A stretch of 64,000 nucleotides of DNA from assembly GCA_018715885.1 (NCBI GenBank), contig DVKT01000022.1, forward strand, positions 36,090 to 100,089, in the 5' to 3' direction. Shown here one piece after another: positions 8,638 to 17,517 of the stretch. The position numbers were made by a program, and so were the translations under genes. The stretch comes from Caccoplasma intestinavium (GTDB taxonomy: Bacteria > Bacteroidota > Bacteroidia > Bacteroidales > UBA11471). The notes below the pieces were generated by a model. The model made no database searches. It was given only the letters and a program-made list of their open reading frames with translations, and was not told where the DNA came from. How positions within the stretch are numbered: the first letter of the stretch is position 1; every line of letters starts with the position of its first letter.

Positions 8638-9005
8638 AAAAAGTCTGTTGGGAAGGGAATTTATATAATAATCAAAGTTACTGACACTTGGTTTTCTATC
8701 ACATCATGAATCAAAAATTACCCATGTACCAAGTATCCATCCACTTCAGTATTCAAAACTCATAAATAAATTCGTATTCTTGTCTTGATAGACAAATAAC
8801 TATTCTACATTCCATAAGGTGGGTCAAGCACATTTCCGTAATAACAAATTTTATTTATGTTGCAAAGATATAAATACAGATAATACAATAATCAAAAGAA
8901 TACTATAATTTTAAGGAAAAAGTCATCAAACCATTACCCATTTCTATACTTTTAAAGGGCAGACCAAATAGTCTCCCCTTTAAATAAAAATCGCATCAAA
9001 AATTT
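8638..9005. other. Gap of 368 bp without a gene
   Basis: The gap separates the MBOAT gene from the small Cys-containing gene, which is also on the minus strand. It is AT-rich. The only element seen is a minus-strand promoter, CAAAGATA at 8863-8870 (reads TATCTTTG) with CAAA at 8893-8896 (reads TTTG). No small reading frame with support and no repeats were seen. Confidence 0.6.
8863..8896 (-). promoter_or_regulatory. Promoter for the MBOAT/SGNH operon
   Basis: On the minus strand TTTG (8896-8893) is followed after 22 nt by TATCTTTG (8870-8863). The predicted transcript carries about 220 nt of leader before the MBOAT start at 8637, long for this group. The leader may hold regulation, although no known riboswitch is recognised in it. 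Confidence 0.55.
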
Positions 9006-9278
9006 TTACTCCCTAGCGGTATCAACACAAAGAAGGCAAGGTTTTCGTCCCATCTTTTTTGCCGATTCCAATGAATATATTTTTACTTTCCCCTGACATT
9101 GCTTCAATGCCGGACAATCCTTATCGGCATGATAAGTCGCCGCATATGCCCCCATGCACAAGAACGTTATTTTCAATCGTGCCGGAGGTTTTACGGCCGG
9201 CAAATTTTGCCCGCAAAAAAGTAAAATGACGATGCTCAATACAAAAAATAATATATGACGACTCCGTAACACGCTCAT
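9006..9278 (-). CDS. Small secreted or anchored protein with Cys-pair motif
   Basis: 90 residues. The N-terminal hydrophobic segment ILFFVLSIVILLFCG is a signal or anchor. The C-terminus has YHADKDCPAL, later GRKPCLLC. A pattern of a histidine or tyrosine next to one cysteine, then a G-x-x-PCxxC pair, recurs in many bacterial proteins of Ada-like metal-binding type, so metal binding is a reasonable guess. It sits 7 nt downstream of the nitroreductase gene, probably the last gene of a three-gene unit. Function not recognised. Confidence 0.6.
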   Translation of the reverse strand: MSVLRSRHILFFVLSIVILLFCGQNLPAVKPPARLKITFLCMGAYAATYHADKDCPALKQCQGKVKIYSLESAKKMGRKPCLLCVDTARE

Positions 9279-9285
9279 ACACCAT

Positions 9286-9918
9286 TTAATCGATAAATTT
9301 CACTTTCCCCATATCCCGAGGTTTGGCAGTCGGAGACTCATCGGGATAACCGACCCCTATCGCATAAAGTAACTCATAATCGTCGGGAAGTTGCAACTTT
9401 TCCACATATTCGGCCGCTTCGGGATTTTGCTTCATAAACGCTACCGGCCCGCCGAGACAACAAGTTCCAAGCCCCAAAGACTGCGCCGCCAAAATAATAT
9501 TCTCTCCCATCAGGCCGCAATCGACTTGTGCTGCCCCATTTTTAGGAGACGCAATAAATATAACGGCAGGAGCATTACGGAACATGTTTTTGAAATCGGC
9601 ATCTTGTTCGACCTTAGGGTTAGCAGCTTTGTATACAGCCGAAATGCCATCGATGTAAGAAGCATTATCGACAACACGTACCTGCCACTGTTGACGATTC
9701 ACGGCATTGGGAGCATTAACTCCGCATTCGACCAACGTTTGCAAGATATCACGGGAAACCGGTTTATCTTGGTATTTCCTGATACTTCGTCGCTCCATAA
9801 TCGTCTTTATTACGTCATTTTCATAACCATTGTTTTCCTTTTTTTCATCGGAAGAAACCGCACAGGAAGACATAATAGCTGCGATACACACAAGCCCAAA
9901 CCATTTATTTACTTTCAT
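9286..9918 (-). CDS. Nitroreductase family lipoprotein
   Basis: 210 residues. The first 20 residues end in a lipobox-like MSSCAVSS, so the protein may be a lipoprotein in the periplasm, unusual for an FMN enzyme but seen in Bacteroidetes. IMERRSIRKYQDKPV is the classical nitroreductase start that binds the FMN phosphate, and AAQSLGLGTCCLGG and AIGVGYPDESP are the later signatures. Substrate unknown. The gene lies 6 nt after the META-domain gene. Confidence 0.82.
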   Translation of the reverse strand: MKVNKWFGLVCIAAIMSSCAVSSDEKKENNGYENDVIKTIMERRSIRKYQDKPVSRDILQTLVECGVNAPNAVNRQQWQVRVVDNASYIDGISAVYKAANPKVEQDADFKNMFRNAPAVIFIASPKNGAAQVDCGLMGENIILAAQSLGLGTCCLGGPVAFMKQNPEAAEYVEKLQLPDDYELLYAIGVGYPDESPTAKPRDMGKVKFID

Positions 9919-9924
9919 ATCGTA

Positions 9925-10341
9925 TTATTTATGTTGTAAAACAAGTCCCATTACTTCGTCTTTTTTATCATTATAAAAAAAGAGTCGAGTCTTATCCGCC
10001 TCCTTTTTAATCGAGTATGTCGCAGTTTCATTAAATGCTCTCATAATATCGGTCTCCGATGGAGAGTCGGGACATGCCATCATGGTTGTAGCCAGATTTT
10101 TCAATGCGACAGACTTCCCTTCTGAGACGGAATAAGGTCCGAAAAAACGATTGCAGCCGTTGCAACCTGCCACTCTCATCTCTTTCGTGTCGAATGTTAT
10201 CATCGCCGTATCAGCCACAATTACAGGTTGACCATATGCCGTTTCTATAATCCAAGAACCCTCCAATGAAACAGATTCTGTGTTACACGCCGTGAATAAC
10301 ATAAAAAAAGCCCCAACGGCAAAGAATAAAAGTTTTTTCAT
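9925..10341 (-). CDS. META domain lipoprotein (HslJ-like)
   Basis: 138 residues with a lipoprotein signal (FAVGAFFMLFTACN). The mature part matches the META/HslJ fold: LEGSWIIETAYGQPV, then VAGCNGCNRFFGPYS and NLATTMMACPD. In E. coli HslJ is a heat-inducible outer-membrane lipoprotein linked to novobiocin resistance, but the biochemical role of the domain is unknown. It is first in an operon with the nitroreductase and the small Cys protein, which suggests an envelope stress role. Confidence 0.82.
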   Translation of the reverse strand: MKKLLFFAVGAFFMLFTACNTESVSLEGSWIIETAYGQPVIVADTAMITFDTKEMRVAGCNGCNRFFGPYSVSEGKSVALKNLATTMMACPDSPSETDIMRAFNETATYSIKKEADKTRLFFYNDKKDEVMGLVLQHK

Positions 10342-10376
10342 AATTTCTCTTTTTTAATTGTATACCTCCATTTCAA

Positions 10377-10406
10377 CAAATATACGTAAAAAAACAAATA
10401 CCCCAA
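10377..10406 (-). promoter_or_regulatory. Promoter for the META/nitroreductase operon
   Basis: On the minus strand TATATTTG (10384-10377) follows TTG (10406-10404) after a 19-nt spacer. The start codon of the META gene is at 10341, giving a leader of roughly 30 nt. Confidence 0.55.
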
Positions 10407-10529
10407 GCGACAGAACGTCAATTATTGCATAAAATCCATAACCGAATACCGATCAAACATTCTTTTTGTCTCATTTTTAATTATTTATTTATCAATATTT
10501 ATTCTTTCTCCGTAAAATAGAAAGAATAT

Positions 10530-10561
10530 TTTGAGTATGACAAACGATTTTTCTACCTTTG
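10530..10561 (+). promoter_or_regulatory. Promoter for the Sua5-type gene
   Basis: TTTG at 10530-10533, 20 nt, then TACCTTTG at 10554-10561. The transcript would start near 10568, so the in-frame ATG at 10559 is not usable and the start is 10586. Confidence 0.75.
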
Positions 10562-10585
10562 TTTTCTCTAAAAAAGCAACAGAAT

Positions 10586-11149
10586 ATGGAAGATGATATA
10601 AAGAAAGCCTGCGAAATAATGGAGAAGGGAGGTATTATTTTATATCCAACCGATACCATTTGGGGCATCGGGTGCGATGCAACAAATGAAGATGCAGTAA
10701 AACGTGTCTACGAAATAAAAAAACGTATCGATAGCAAGGCTTTGATCGTCTTGGTCGACAAGCCGGTAAAAGTCGAATTTTATGTACGGGAAGTACCCGA
10801 AATTGCGTGGAATCTCATCGATGTTGCCGATAAACCGTTGACTATCGTATATCCCAACGCCCGAAATCTGGCAACAAATGTTTTGGCCGATGACGGCAGC
10901 GTCGGCATACGCATTACACAAGAGACTTTCTCCCGTAAATTGTGTGAACGTTTCCGCAAGGCTATTGTCTCAACTTCGGCCAATATCAGCGGCCAACCTG
11001 CCCCTACCAACTTCAATGAAATAAGCGATGAAATAAAACAAGCCGTCGACTATGTGGTAACCTACCGGCAAGACGACCCTTATCAACCATCGCCATCAAG
11101 TGTCATATGGATCGGGGAAGGCGGAGTCATAAAAATATTGAGACCTTGA
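10586..11149 (+). CDS. L-threonylcarbamoyladenylate synthase (Sua5/YrdC/YciO family)
   Basis: 187 residues from MEDDIKKAC. It makes threonylcarbamoyl-AMP from threonine, bicarbonate and ATP for the t6A37 modification of ANN-decoding tRNAs. The family motifs are present: GGIILYPTDTIWGIGCDA, KxRxxxKALIVLV, and STSANISGQPAP, which binds the nucleotide. Length fits the single-domain form (TsaC/YciO) rather than full Sua5 with its extra C-terminal domain. The start was set by the promoter at 10530-10561. The sugar transferase starts 1 nt after the stop. Confidence 0.85.
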   Translation: MEDDIKKACEIMEKGGIILYPTDTIWGIGCDATNEDAVKRVYEIKKRIDSKALIVLVDKPVKVEFYVREVPEIAWNLIDVADKPLTIVYPNARNLATNVLADDGSVGIRITQETFSRKLCERFRKAIVSTSANISGQPAPTNFNEISDEIKQAVDYVVTYRQDDPYQPSPSSVIWIGEGGVIKILRP

Positions 11150-11150
11150 T

Positions 11151-12563
11151 ATGAATGCCAAGCGACAAGTAGCCCAATATATCATTAGCGATCTGGTATC
11201 GACCAATATAGGTTGGCTTCTGTTCAACATATTTCGATACTATCTGTTACCGATAAATAAAGAAATAGCATCTTTATCGGTCTACTTGTCTTATCATAAA
11301 ATTATCGAAGGACAAATACTGTTCCCCGTTTTATTTTTGTGTATATTTTATTTATCGGGGTATTATAACCAGCCGTTTCTGAAATCGCGCCTCGAAGAGT
11401 TTTTCACCACTCTGTATTCTTTGCTGATCGGTACATTGATTATTTTCTTCATAGCCATTATCAACGACCTTTCTTATGGTGATTACGGATATAGCGCATT
11501 TATAGGGATCTTTGTAATACTATTTGCCTGTGTGTATCCTTGTCGCGCAATCATTACCGGATATGCTACCCGACAAATACACTCGGGAAAATGGGGATAT
11601 AATACACTTATCATCGGTGCGGGTAAAAATGCACATGCTTTGGCTCGCGAAATAAATCGACAAAATCAGTCTCCGGGTTTCCGTTTAATCGGATATATAA
11701 AAAATGAAAGCGATACGACACAAAATCCGTCGGACGACCTACCCCAATTCCAACCGGAATATTTATCCGATATTATTCGGAATAAACGCATAAAACGGCT
11801 GATCGTAGCTCTCGATAAAAACGATTGGCGTTCAATACAAAAAGAGACGAATATTTTATACGGATATGACTTGCCCATATTGGTCTCGACCGATAATTAT
11901 GAGACACTTTTCTCTCGCGTAAAAATGACGAATATTCTCGGGACTCCACTTATCGATATTACGACGTGCGCACTATCGGAAAGCCAGAAAAATATCAAGA
12001 GACTATGCGATATTTTATTCTCTGCCATAGCACTTGTTTTGCTTTTGCCGATATTCCTTTTTATAGCCACAGCCATAAAACTCACATCAGCAGGAAATGT
12101 TTTCTATAAACAAAAACGGGTAGGTCTGCGGAGAAAAGATTTTACATTATACAAATTCAGAAGCATGATTTCCGATGCCGAAAACGGGACTCCGACGCTA
12201 TCGAGCGAAAATGATCCCCGCATCACTCCTTTCGGAAAATTTCTGAGGAAATACCGTCTTGACGAGTTGCCCCAATTTTGGAATATTCTTAAAGGGGATA
12301 TGTCTCTGGTCGGTCCCCGTCCCGAAAGACGTTATTACGTCGAACAACTTTTGCTACAAGTTCCCCATTACAGTCTCATACATCAGCTACGACCGGGACT
12401 TACGTCTTGGGGAATGGTGAAATACGGATATGCCCGTAATGTCGAAGAGATGGCCGAAAGACTCAAATACGAGATGCTTTATCTCGAAAATATTTCATTG
12501 ATTCTCGATTTGAAAATTATAATTTACACGATAAAAACGGTTTTTACCGGGAAAGGTATTTAA
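11151..12563 (+). CDS. Polyprenyl-phosphate sugar-1-phosphate transferase (WbaP/WcaJ type)
   Basis: 470 residues. About four N-terminal membrane segments come first, then a Rossmann-like central domain (NTLIIGAGKNAHALAREI), then another membrane helix and the catalytic domain with FYKQKRVGLRRKDFTLYKFRSM, RKYRLDELPQFWNILKGDMS and VGPRPE. Such enzymes attach the first sugar phosphate to undecaprenyl phosphate to start surface polysaccharide synthesis. The gene sits between a tRNA-modification gene and a channel gene, not in a polysaccharide locus. A second family member lies at 17518-18900. Confidence 0.87.
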   Translation: MNAKRQVAQYIISDLVSTNIGWLLFNIFRYYLLPINKEIASLSVYLSYHKIIEGQILFPVLFLCIFYLSGYYNQPFLKSRLEEFFTTLYSLLIGTLIIFFIAIINDLSYGDYGYSAFIGIFVILFACVYPCRAIITGYATRQIHSGKWGYNTLIIGAGKNAHALAREINRQNQSPGFRLIGYIKNESDTTQNPSDDLPQFQPEYLSDIIRNKRIKRLIVALDKNDWRSIQKETNILYGYDLPILVSTDNYETLFSRVKMTNILGTPLIDITTCALSESQKNIKRLCDILFSAIALVLLLPIFLFIATAIKLTSAGNVFYKQKRVGLRRKDFTLYKFRSMISDAENGTPTLSSENDPRITPFGKFLRKYRLDELPQFWNILKGDMSLVGPRPERRYYVEQLLLQVPHYSLIHQLRPGLTSWGMVKYGYARNVEEMAERLKYEMLYLENISLILDLKIIIYTIKTVFTGKGI

Positions 12564-12567
12564 ATAA

Positions 12568-14349
12568 ATGAAACAGGATTTGTTTCTGAAAATTCTTGTA
12601 TGGCGAGAAAAACATATCAAGGAAAAAGATTTTATCTTGATATTAAGCTTTTTCATCGGACTTTTGGGTGCGGTAGCTGCCCTTATGTTGAAAGAAGCCA
12701 TACATTTGATACAAAAAATCCTCACCAACCATTTCTCGATAGACGGGGCAAACTACTTGTACCTCCTATACCCGATTATCGGTATAGGACTATCTTGGCT
12801 TTATGTGCACTATATCGTAAAAGATGATATAAGCCACGGTGTTACAAGAGTTTTATATGCTATATCACAGCGCAAAAGCCGATTGAAGCCCCATAATATG
12901 TATAGTTCCGTGGTCGCCAGTTCCATTACCATAGGCTTCGGCGGATCGGTAGGAGCCGAAGCTCCTATCGTGTACACGGGTGCAGCTATCGGGTCGAACT
13001 TGGGGAAACTTTTCCGGCTCGACCCGCGTACCCTCATGCTACTGGTCGGGTGCGGTGCGGCAGCCGGAATCGCAGGAATCTTCAAAGCCCCGTTCGCAGG
13101 CCTGCTTTTCACAATAGAAGTTTTGATGATAGACCTTACGGCAACTTCCATCATGCCTCTTATCGTTGCTTCGGCCACAGCTGCTACGGTTACTTATATT
13201 GTCTCGGGGGGCGACGCGCAATTTGCGATCGACCACACCGAAGCATTCTCATATAACCGTCTTCCTTATGTCTTTTTATTAGGCATCTGTTGCGGATTTG
13301 TCTCTCTCTATTTCACACGAATGATATATTTCCTCGAAGGCATATTTAAAAAAATGAAAAAGCCTATTTGGAAATTTCTTTTAGGCTCTATTATACTCAG
13401 CACGACCATATTCGTTTTTCCCCCATTATACGGTGAAGGGTATGATTCCATTATAAAACTATTGGGAGGGCATGCCGATACCATTACCGACGAAAGTTTT
13501 TTCTATGCTTGGAAAGACAATTTCGGCGTATTGGCTCTATTTCTCGCTCTTATCGTCCTTTTCAAGGTATTCGCCACGGCCGCGACCAATGGAGGCGGAG
13601 GTGTAGGCGGAACATTTGCCCCCAGTTTGTATGTAGGTTGTATATTCGGCTTTCTGTTCGCATTTTTGGTCAACCATTTCAATCCTTTTGCCATTTCGCT
13701 ATCCACTACTAATTTTGCTCTTATGGGTATGGCAGGGGTCATGTCGGGGGTCATGCACGCCCCATTGATGGCTCTATTCCTTACGGCTGAACTGACCGGT
13801 AGTTATGACTTATTTTTACCTTTAATGATAACTTCGGCCGTTGCATTTTGGACCATCAGAATGTTCGAATCCCACAGTATCTACACATTGCGTCTGGCTC
13901 AAAAAGGAGAATTGATTACTCATCATAAAGACAAGGCTGTACTCACATTATTAAAAATAGACAGTGTCATAGAAACCGATTTCTTACCGGTTCAACCCGA
14001 AATGACTCTTGGAGATATGGTAAAAGTCATCTCCAAATCTCATCGAAACATCTTTCCTGTGCTGGATCAAAACGGAATCATGCTCGGAATCGTATTGCTC
14101 GATGATATACGGAACATTATGTTCCGCACAGAATTATACGACCGTTTCAAAGTAAGAACATTTATGACTATTCCTCCCGGAAAAATAGAAATAGGAATGC
14201 CGATGGAGCAGGTTATGAAAATCTTTGACGAAACAAATGCATGGAATTTACCCGTCGTCGATGAGCAAGGAAAATATATAGGCTTTGTATCGAAATCAAA
14301 AATATTCAACTCTTACCGTCGTGTTTTGGTACATTTCTCTCAAGACTAA
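12568..14349 (+). CDS. CLC-type chloride channel/transporter with CBS domains
   Basis: 593 residues. The N-terminal two thirds are the CLC membrane core: GFGGSVGAEAPIVYTG holds the gating glutamate in a GxEAP variant of the usual GxEGP filter, and GGGVGGTFAPSLYVG is the second ion-site loop. Residues from about 450 form a pair of CBS domains (FLPVQPEMTLGDMVKVI; FMTIPPGKIEIGMPMEQVMK) that typically sense adenine nucleotides. It is close behind the sugar transferase (4 nt) and 9 nt ahead of fmt. Confidence 0.88.
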   Translation: MKQDLFLKILVWREKHIKEKDFILILSFFIGLLGAVAALMLKEAIHLIQKILTNHFSIDGANYLYLLYPIIGIGLSWLYVHYIVKDDISHGVTRVLYAISQRKSRLKPHNMYSSVVASSITIGFGGSVGAEAPIVYTGAAIGSNLGKLFRLDPRTLMLLVGCGAAAGIAGIFKAPFAGLLFTIEVLMIDLTATSIMPLIVASATAATVTYIVSGGDAQFAIDHTEAFSYNRLPYVFLLGICCGFVSLYFTRMIYFLEGIFKKMKKPIWKFLLGSIILSTTIFVFPPLYGEGYDSIIKLLGGHADTITDESFFYAWKDNFGVLALFLALIVLFKVFATAATNGGGGVGGTFAPSLYVGCIFGFLFAFLVNHFNPFAISLSTTNFALMGMAGVMSGVMHAPLMALFLTAELTGSYDLFLPLMITSAVAFWTIRMFESHSIYTLRLAQKGELITHHKDKAVLTLLKIDSVIETDFLPVQPEMTLGDMVKVISKSHRNIFPVLDQNGIMLGIVLLDDIRNIMFRTELYDRFKVRTFMTIPPGKIEIGMPMEQVMKIFDETNAWNLPVVDEQGKYIGFVSKSKIFNSYRRVLVHFSQD

Positions 14350-14358
14350 AAAATAAGT

Positions 14359-15330
14359 ATGAAAAAAGAAAATCTGCGTATCGTATATATGGGAACCCCC
14401 GATTTTGCCGTAGAAAGCCTCAAACGATTGGTGGAAAAAGGCTATAATATCGTAGGGGTCATCACCATGCCCGACAAACCGGCCGGCAGAGGCCATAAAA
14501 TACAATTCTCTCCGGTCAAACAATATGCTTTATCTCAGAATCTCCCGCTCCTCCAACCCGAAAAGCTGAAAGATGAAAACTTCTTAAAGGCTTTACGCGA
14601 ATGGAATGCCGACCTTCAAATTGTCGTTGCATTCCGCATGCTTCCCGAAGTCGTATGGAACATGCCCCGATTGGGAACATTCAACTTACACGCCTCACTT
14701 CTACCGCAATATCGGGGTGCAGCACCTATAAATTGGGCCATTATCAATGGCGATACAATGACAGGGGTAACGACTTTCTTTCTCTCCCATGCCATAGACA
14801 CAGGACGCATCATCATGCAACGCACCTTGCCTATCACTTCCGAAGACAATGCAGGAACGATACATGATAAGCTGATGTTTTTGGGTGCTGACATGGTTAC
14901 AGATACAGTCGATGAAATCTTGGAGGGGAATATATCCTGCATCGAACAAGACAGCATCGAACCAAAAGAACTGCTGCGACAGGCTCCTAAAATTTTCAAA
15001 GAAGATTGCCGTATCGATTGGAACCGACCGGCCCGATATATACACGATTTCGTTCGAGGCCTTTCTCCTTATCCCGCCGCTTGGTGCGAATGGAAAGACG
15101 ACACGAATATCTACTCTCCCATAAAAATATTCCAAACGGAAATATCGGAAGAGATGACGAATAATCTTCCTGCCGGAACAATCCGTACTGATGGAAAAAC
15201 GTATATCGAGATCAAATGCGGACAAGATGCTCTCCGTATATTATCCTTGCAACTTCCCGGGAAAAAGAGATTGACCGTAGAAGAATTACTTCGCGGATTT
15301 CCCTTGAACAATTCGTTCATAAGCAGATAA
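14359..15330 (+). CDS. fmt: Methionyl-tRNA formyltransferase
   Basis: 323 residues, the normal length. It formylates initiator Met-tRNA using 10-formyltetrahydrofolate. The N-terminal domain shows YMGTPDFAVESLKRL, KPAGRGHKIQFSPVK and the catalytic core NLHASLLPQYRGAAPINWAI, including the Asn/His/Asp triad region. The C-terminal OB-like domain begins near EDCRIDWNRPA. It is the last gene of the 10.6-15.3 kb plus-strand row and is followed by a strong terminator. Confidence 0.95.
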   Translation: MKKENLRIVYMGTPDFAVESLKRLVEKGYNIVGVITMPDKPAGRGHKIQFSPVKQYALSQNLPLLQPEKLKDENFLKALREWNADLQIVVAFRMLPEVVWNMPRLGTFNLHASLLPQYRGAAPINWAIINGDTMTGVTTFFLSHAIDTGRIIMQRTLPITSEDNAGTIHDKLMFLGADMVTDTVDEILEGNISCIEQDSIEPKELLRQAPKIFKEDCRIDWNRPARYIHDFVRGLSPYPAAWCEWKDDTNIYSPIKIFQTEISEEMTNNLPAGTIRTDGKTYIEIKCGQDALRILSLQLPGKKRLTVEELLRGFPLNNSFISR

Positions 15331-15376
15331 AAATAAAGACAGGGTATCTTTTAAAGGATACCCTTGTCTTTATTTT
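15331..15376 (+). terminator. Bidirectional terminator after fmt
   Basis: An imperfect inverted repeat of about 18 bp (15331-15348 with 15357-15375, one bulged T) flanked by A and T runs on both strands. It separates the plus-strand fmt row from the converging acyltransferase gene that ends at 15390. Confidence 0.8.
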
Positions 15377-15389
15377 GGGAAATATCGAA

Positions 15390-16070
15390 TTACCACTTAT
15401 ATCGATCCCAATCTATTCCTTCTTTTAATGGTTTTGCCGGTAGTCCTCCATATATTGTATTGGATTTCTCCAAAATACCCGAAACGACAGCACTGTTAGC
15501 AATAATGCAAGAATGAGCAATTCGACTACCTTTTAAAACTCTCGTATGGGCAGTCAACCATACGTGATTTCCAATGACAACAGGTTGTGCATAATTTGTT
15601 CGCCTCTGTTCAGTTATATCAATGATTGTATGGCTATCTCCATTCCTGATCTCTATGTCATTGGAAAACATACAATCATTTCCTATCACTATTTTCTCGC
15701 CCTCGGTAGATGCTATATGACCACCTTCCATCGTAAAATCTTTCCCCACAACAATAGTACTGTTATCATCTTGTAACCAAAATTGTGTGTTCGAAACGAT
15801 AGTATTTCCTCCACCGATCTCCAATACACAATTATTTCCCAAAAGGACTATATAACAATTATTCAACCGGGTTTTTCTTCCCAAAACGATGGTATTATTT
15901 ATCCCCTTGATCTCAAACTTAACCCGATTTAAAAAAGCTCCTTTCTTCCTGATTTTGATTTTATTCCGTCCCAAACAATATCTCCAACTATTATTACGAT
16001 GCACCATATTATACATATACGCCGCAATATCCATCATTCTTGGATTTTTCTTTATTATATCTTTTAGCAT
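15390..16070 (-). CDS. Left-handed beta-helix (hexapeptide repeat) acyltransferase
   Basis: 226 residues. Imperfect hexapeptide repeats ([LIV]GxxxxI-like turns: IVLGRKTRL, IVVGKDFTM, IVIGNDCMF) run through the middle, and the C-terminal VIGNHVWLTAHTRVLKGSRIAHSCIIAN is the usual acetyl-CoA-dependent acyltransferase signature with the catalytic histidine near NHVWL. Likely an O-acetyltransferase acting on a surface sugar. It stands alone downstream of ugd with a 119-nt gap, so operon membership with ugd and the glycosylphosphotransferase is possible but unproven. Confidence 0.75.
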   Translation of the reverse strand: MLKDIIKKNPRMMDIAAYMYNMVHRNNSWRYCLGRNKIKIRKKGAFLNRVKFEIKGINNTIVLGRKTRLNNCYIVLLGNNCVLEIGGGNTIVSNTQFWLQDDNSTIVVGKDFTMEGGHIASTEGEKIVIGNDCMFSNDIEIRNGDSHTIIDITEQRRTNYAQPVVIGNHVWLTAHTRVLKGSRIAHSCIIANSAVVSGILEKSNTIYGGLPAKPLKEGIDWDRYKW

Positions 16071-16189
16071 AAAAACAATTTTTACACATAATTATTTCTA
16101 TGCAAAGCCATAAATAGTGTATGGCTAAGAGACTTGTTTTTAAGAAAAATTTATTTTTTGTTTTTTAGGAGCAGAAACCTATAATATCC

Positions 16190-17503
16190 TTATCTCCCAA
16201 TAGAAAGATACGCAAACCCGAGTTTCTTCAACTCTTCCGCATCATAAATATTACGCCCATCTATGACGAGCGGTGTTTTCATCGCTTTTTTTATAACGCC
16301 CCAACTCGGCATACGGAATTGTTTCCATTCCGTATGCAACAGTAATGCGTCCGCCTCCAAAACAGCTTCATACATATCTGCTGCATACTCTACACTATTT
16401 CCTATCCGACGGCGGCATTCTTTCATTGATACCGGATCATAGACTTTCACTCGACAACCCGAATCCTGTAACAACCGTATTGTAACCAACGATGTCGCTT
16501 CTCGCATATCATCGGTCTCCGGCTTGAACGATAATCCCCAGAGTGCAACCGTCTTGCCTGCCAAATCACCGTTGTAGTATTTCTCCAATTTCCGATAAAG
16601 GACTTGCTTTTGGGCCTCATTTACCTCTTCTACGGCATGCAATACTTTCATCGTATATCCGGCCTTTTCGGCTGTTCTAATCAACGCCTTGACATCTTTG
16701 GGAAAACAACTTCCTCCGTATCCGCACCCGGGATAGAGAAACTTCGAGCCGATACGGCTGTCGCTCCCTATACCTTTGCGAACCATGTTCACGTCGGCTC
16801 CTACCAATTCGCATAGATTGGCAATGTCGTTCATGAACGAGATACGAGTGGCCAGCATCGAATTGGCTGCATACTTGATCATCTCTGCCGAGGGTATATC
16901 GGTAAAAATAACCCGGAAATTATTCAACAGGAAAGGACGATACAGGCGACTCATCTTCTCTCGTGCTTGTTCGCTTTCCACTCCTACCACCACCCGATCG
17001 GGAGACATGAAGTCTTTTATGGCGGCTCCTTCTTTGAGAAACTCTGGATTGGAGGCAACATCAAAAGGGGTATTCTCGCCTCGCTTCTTCAATTCTTCTT
17101 CTATGACTTTCTTTACTTTCCGAGCCGTTCCCACAGGGACGGTACTCTTGGTAACCAATATGGTATATTTCTTGATATGACGACCGAATGTGCGGGCTAC
17201 CGACAATACATATTGAAGGTCGGCACTGCCGTCTTCGTCGGGAGGTGTGCCTACCGCAGAGAAAACTATTTCTACGTCATCGATGCACTGGGACAAATCG
17301 GTCGTGAAATGTAACCGACCTTCCCGGGTGTTGCGTAAAACCAGTTCGTCAAGCCCCGGTTCATAAATAGGAATTTTTCCTTGCAACAGCCCTTCTATCT
17401 TATTCGCATCTACATCTACACAGGTTACATCTATACCCATCTCGGCAAAGCATGTCCCCGAGACCAACCCTACATATCCTGTCCCTACTATCGCTATCTT
17501 CAT
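16190..17503 (-). CDS. ugd: UDP-glucose 6-dehydrogenase
   Basis: 437 residues. It oxidises UDP-glucose to UDP-glucuronate with two NAD+. The N-terminal NAD-binding motif is VGTGYVGLVSGTCFAEMG, and the catalytic cysteine lies in FLYPGCGYGGSCFPKDVKAL, followed by a C-terminal UDP-binding domain (GKTVALWGLSFKPETDDMREA). Product UDP-glucuronate is a precursor for surface polysaccharides. Its start is 14 nt downstream of the glycosylphosphotransferase stop, so both are probably in one operon. Confidence 0.95.
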   Translation of the reverse strand: MKIAIVGTGYVGLVSGTCFAEMGIDVTCVDVDANKIEGLLQGKIPIYEPGLDELVLRNTREGRLHFTTDLSQCIDDVEIVFSAVGTPPDEDGSADLQYVLSVARTFGRHIKKYTILVTKSTVPVGTARKVKKVIEEELKKRGENTPFDVASNPEFLKEGAAIKDFMSPDRVVVGVESEQAREKMSRLYRPFLLNNFRVIFTDIPSAEMIKYAANSMLATRISFMNDIANLCELVGADVNMVRKGIGSDSRIGSKFLYPGCGYGGSCFPKDVKALIRTAEKAGYTMKVLHAVEEVNEAQKQVLYRKLEKYYNGDLAGKTVALWGLSFKPETDDMREATSLVTIRLLQDSGCRVKVYDPVSMKECRRRIGNSVEYAADMYEAVLEADALLLHTEWKQFRMPSWGVIKKAMKTPLVIDGRNIYDAEELKKLGFAYLSIGR

Positions 17504-17517
17504 ATCGTTACCGCGGT

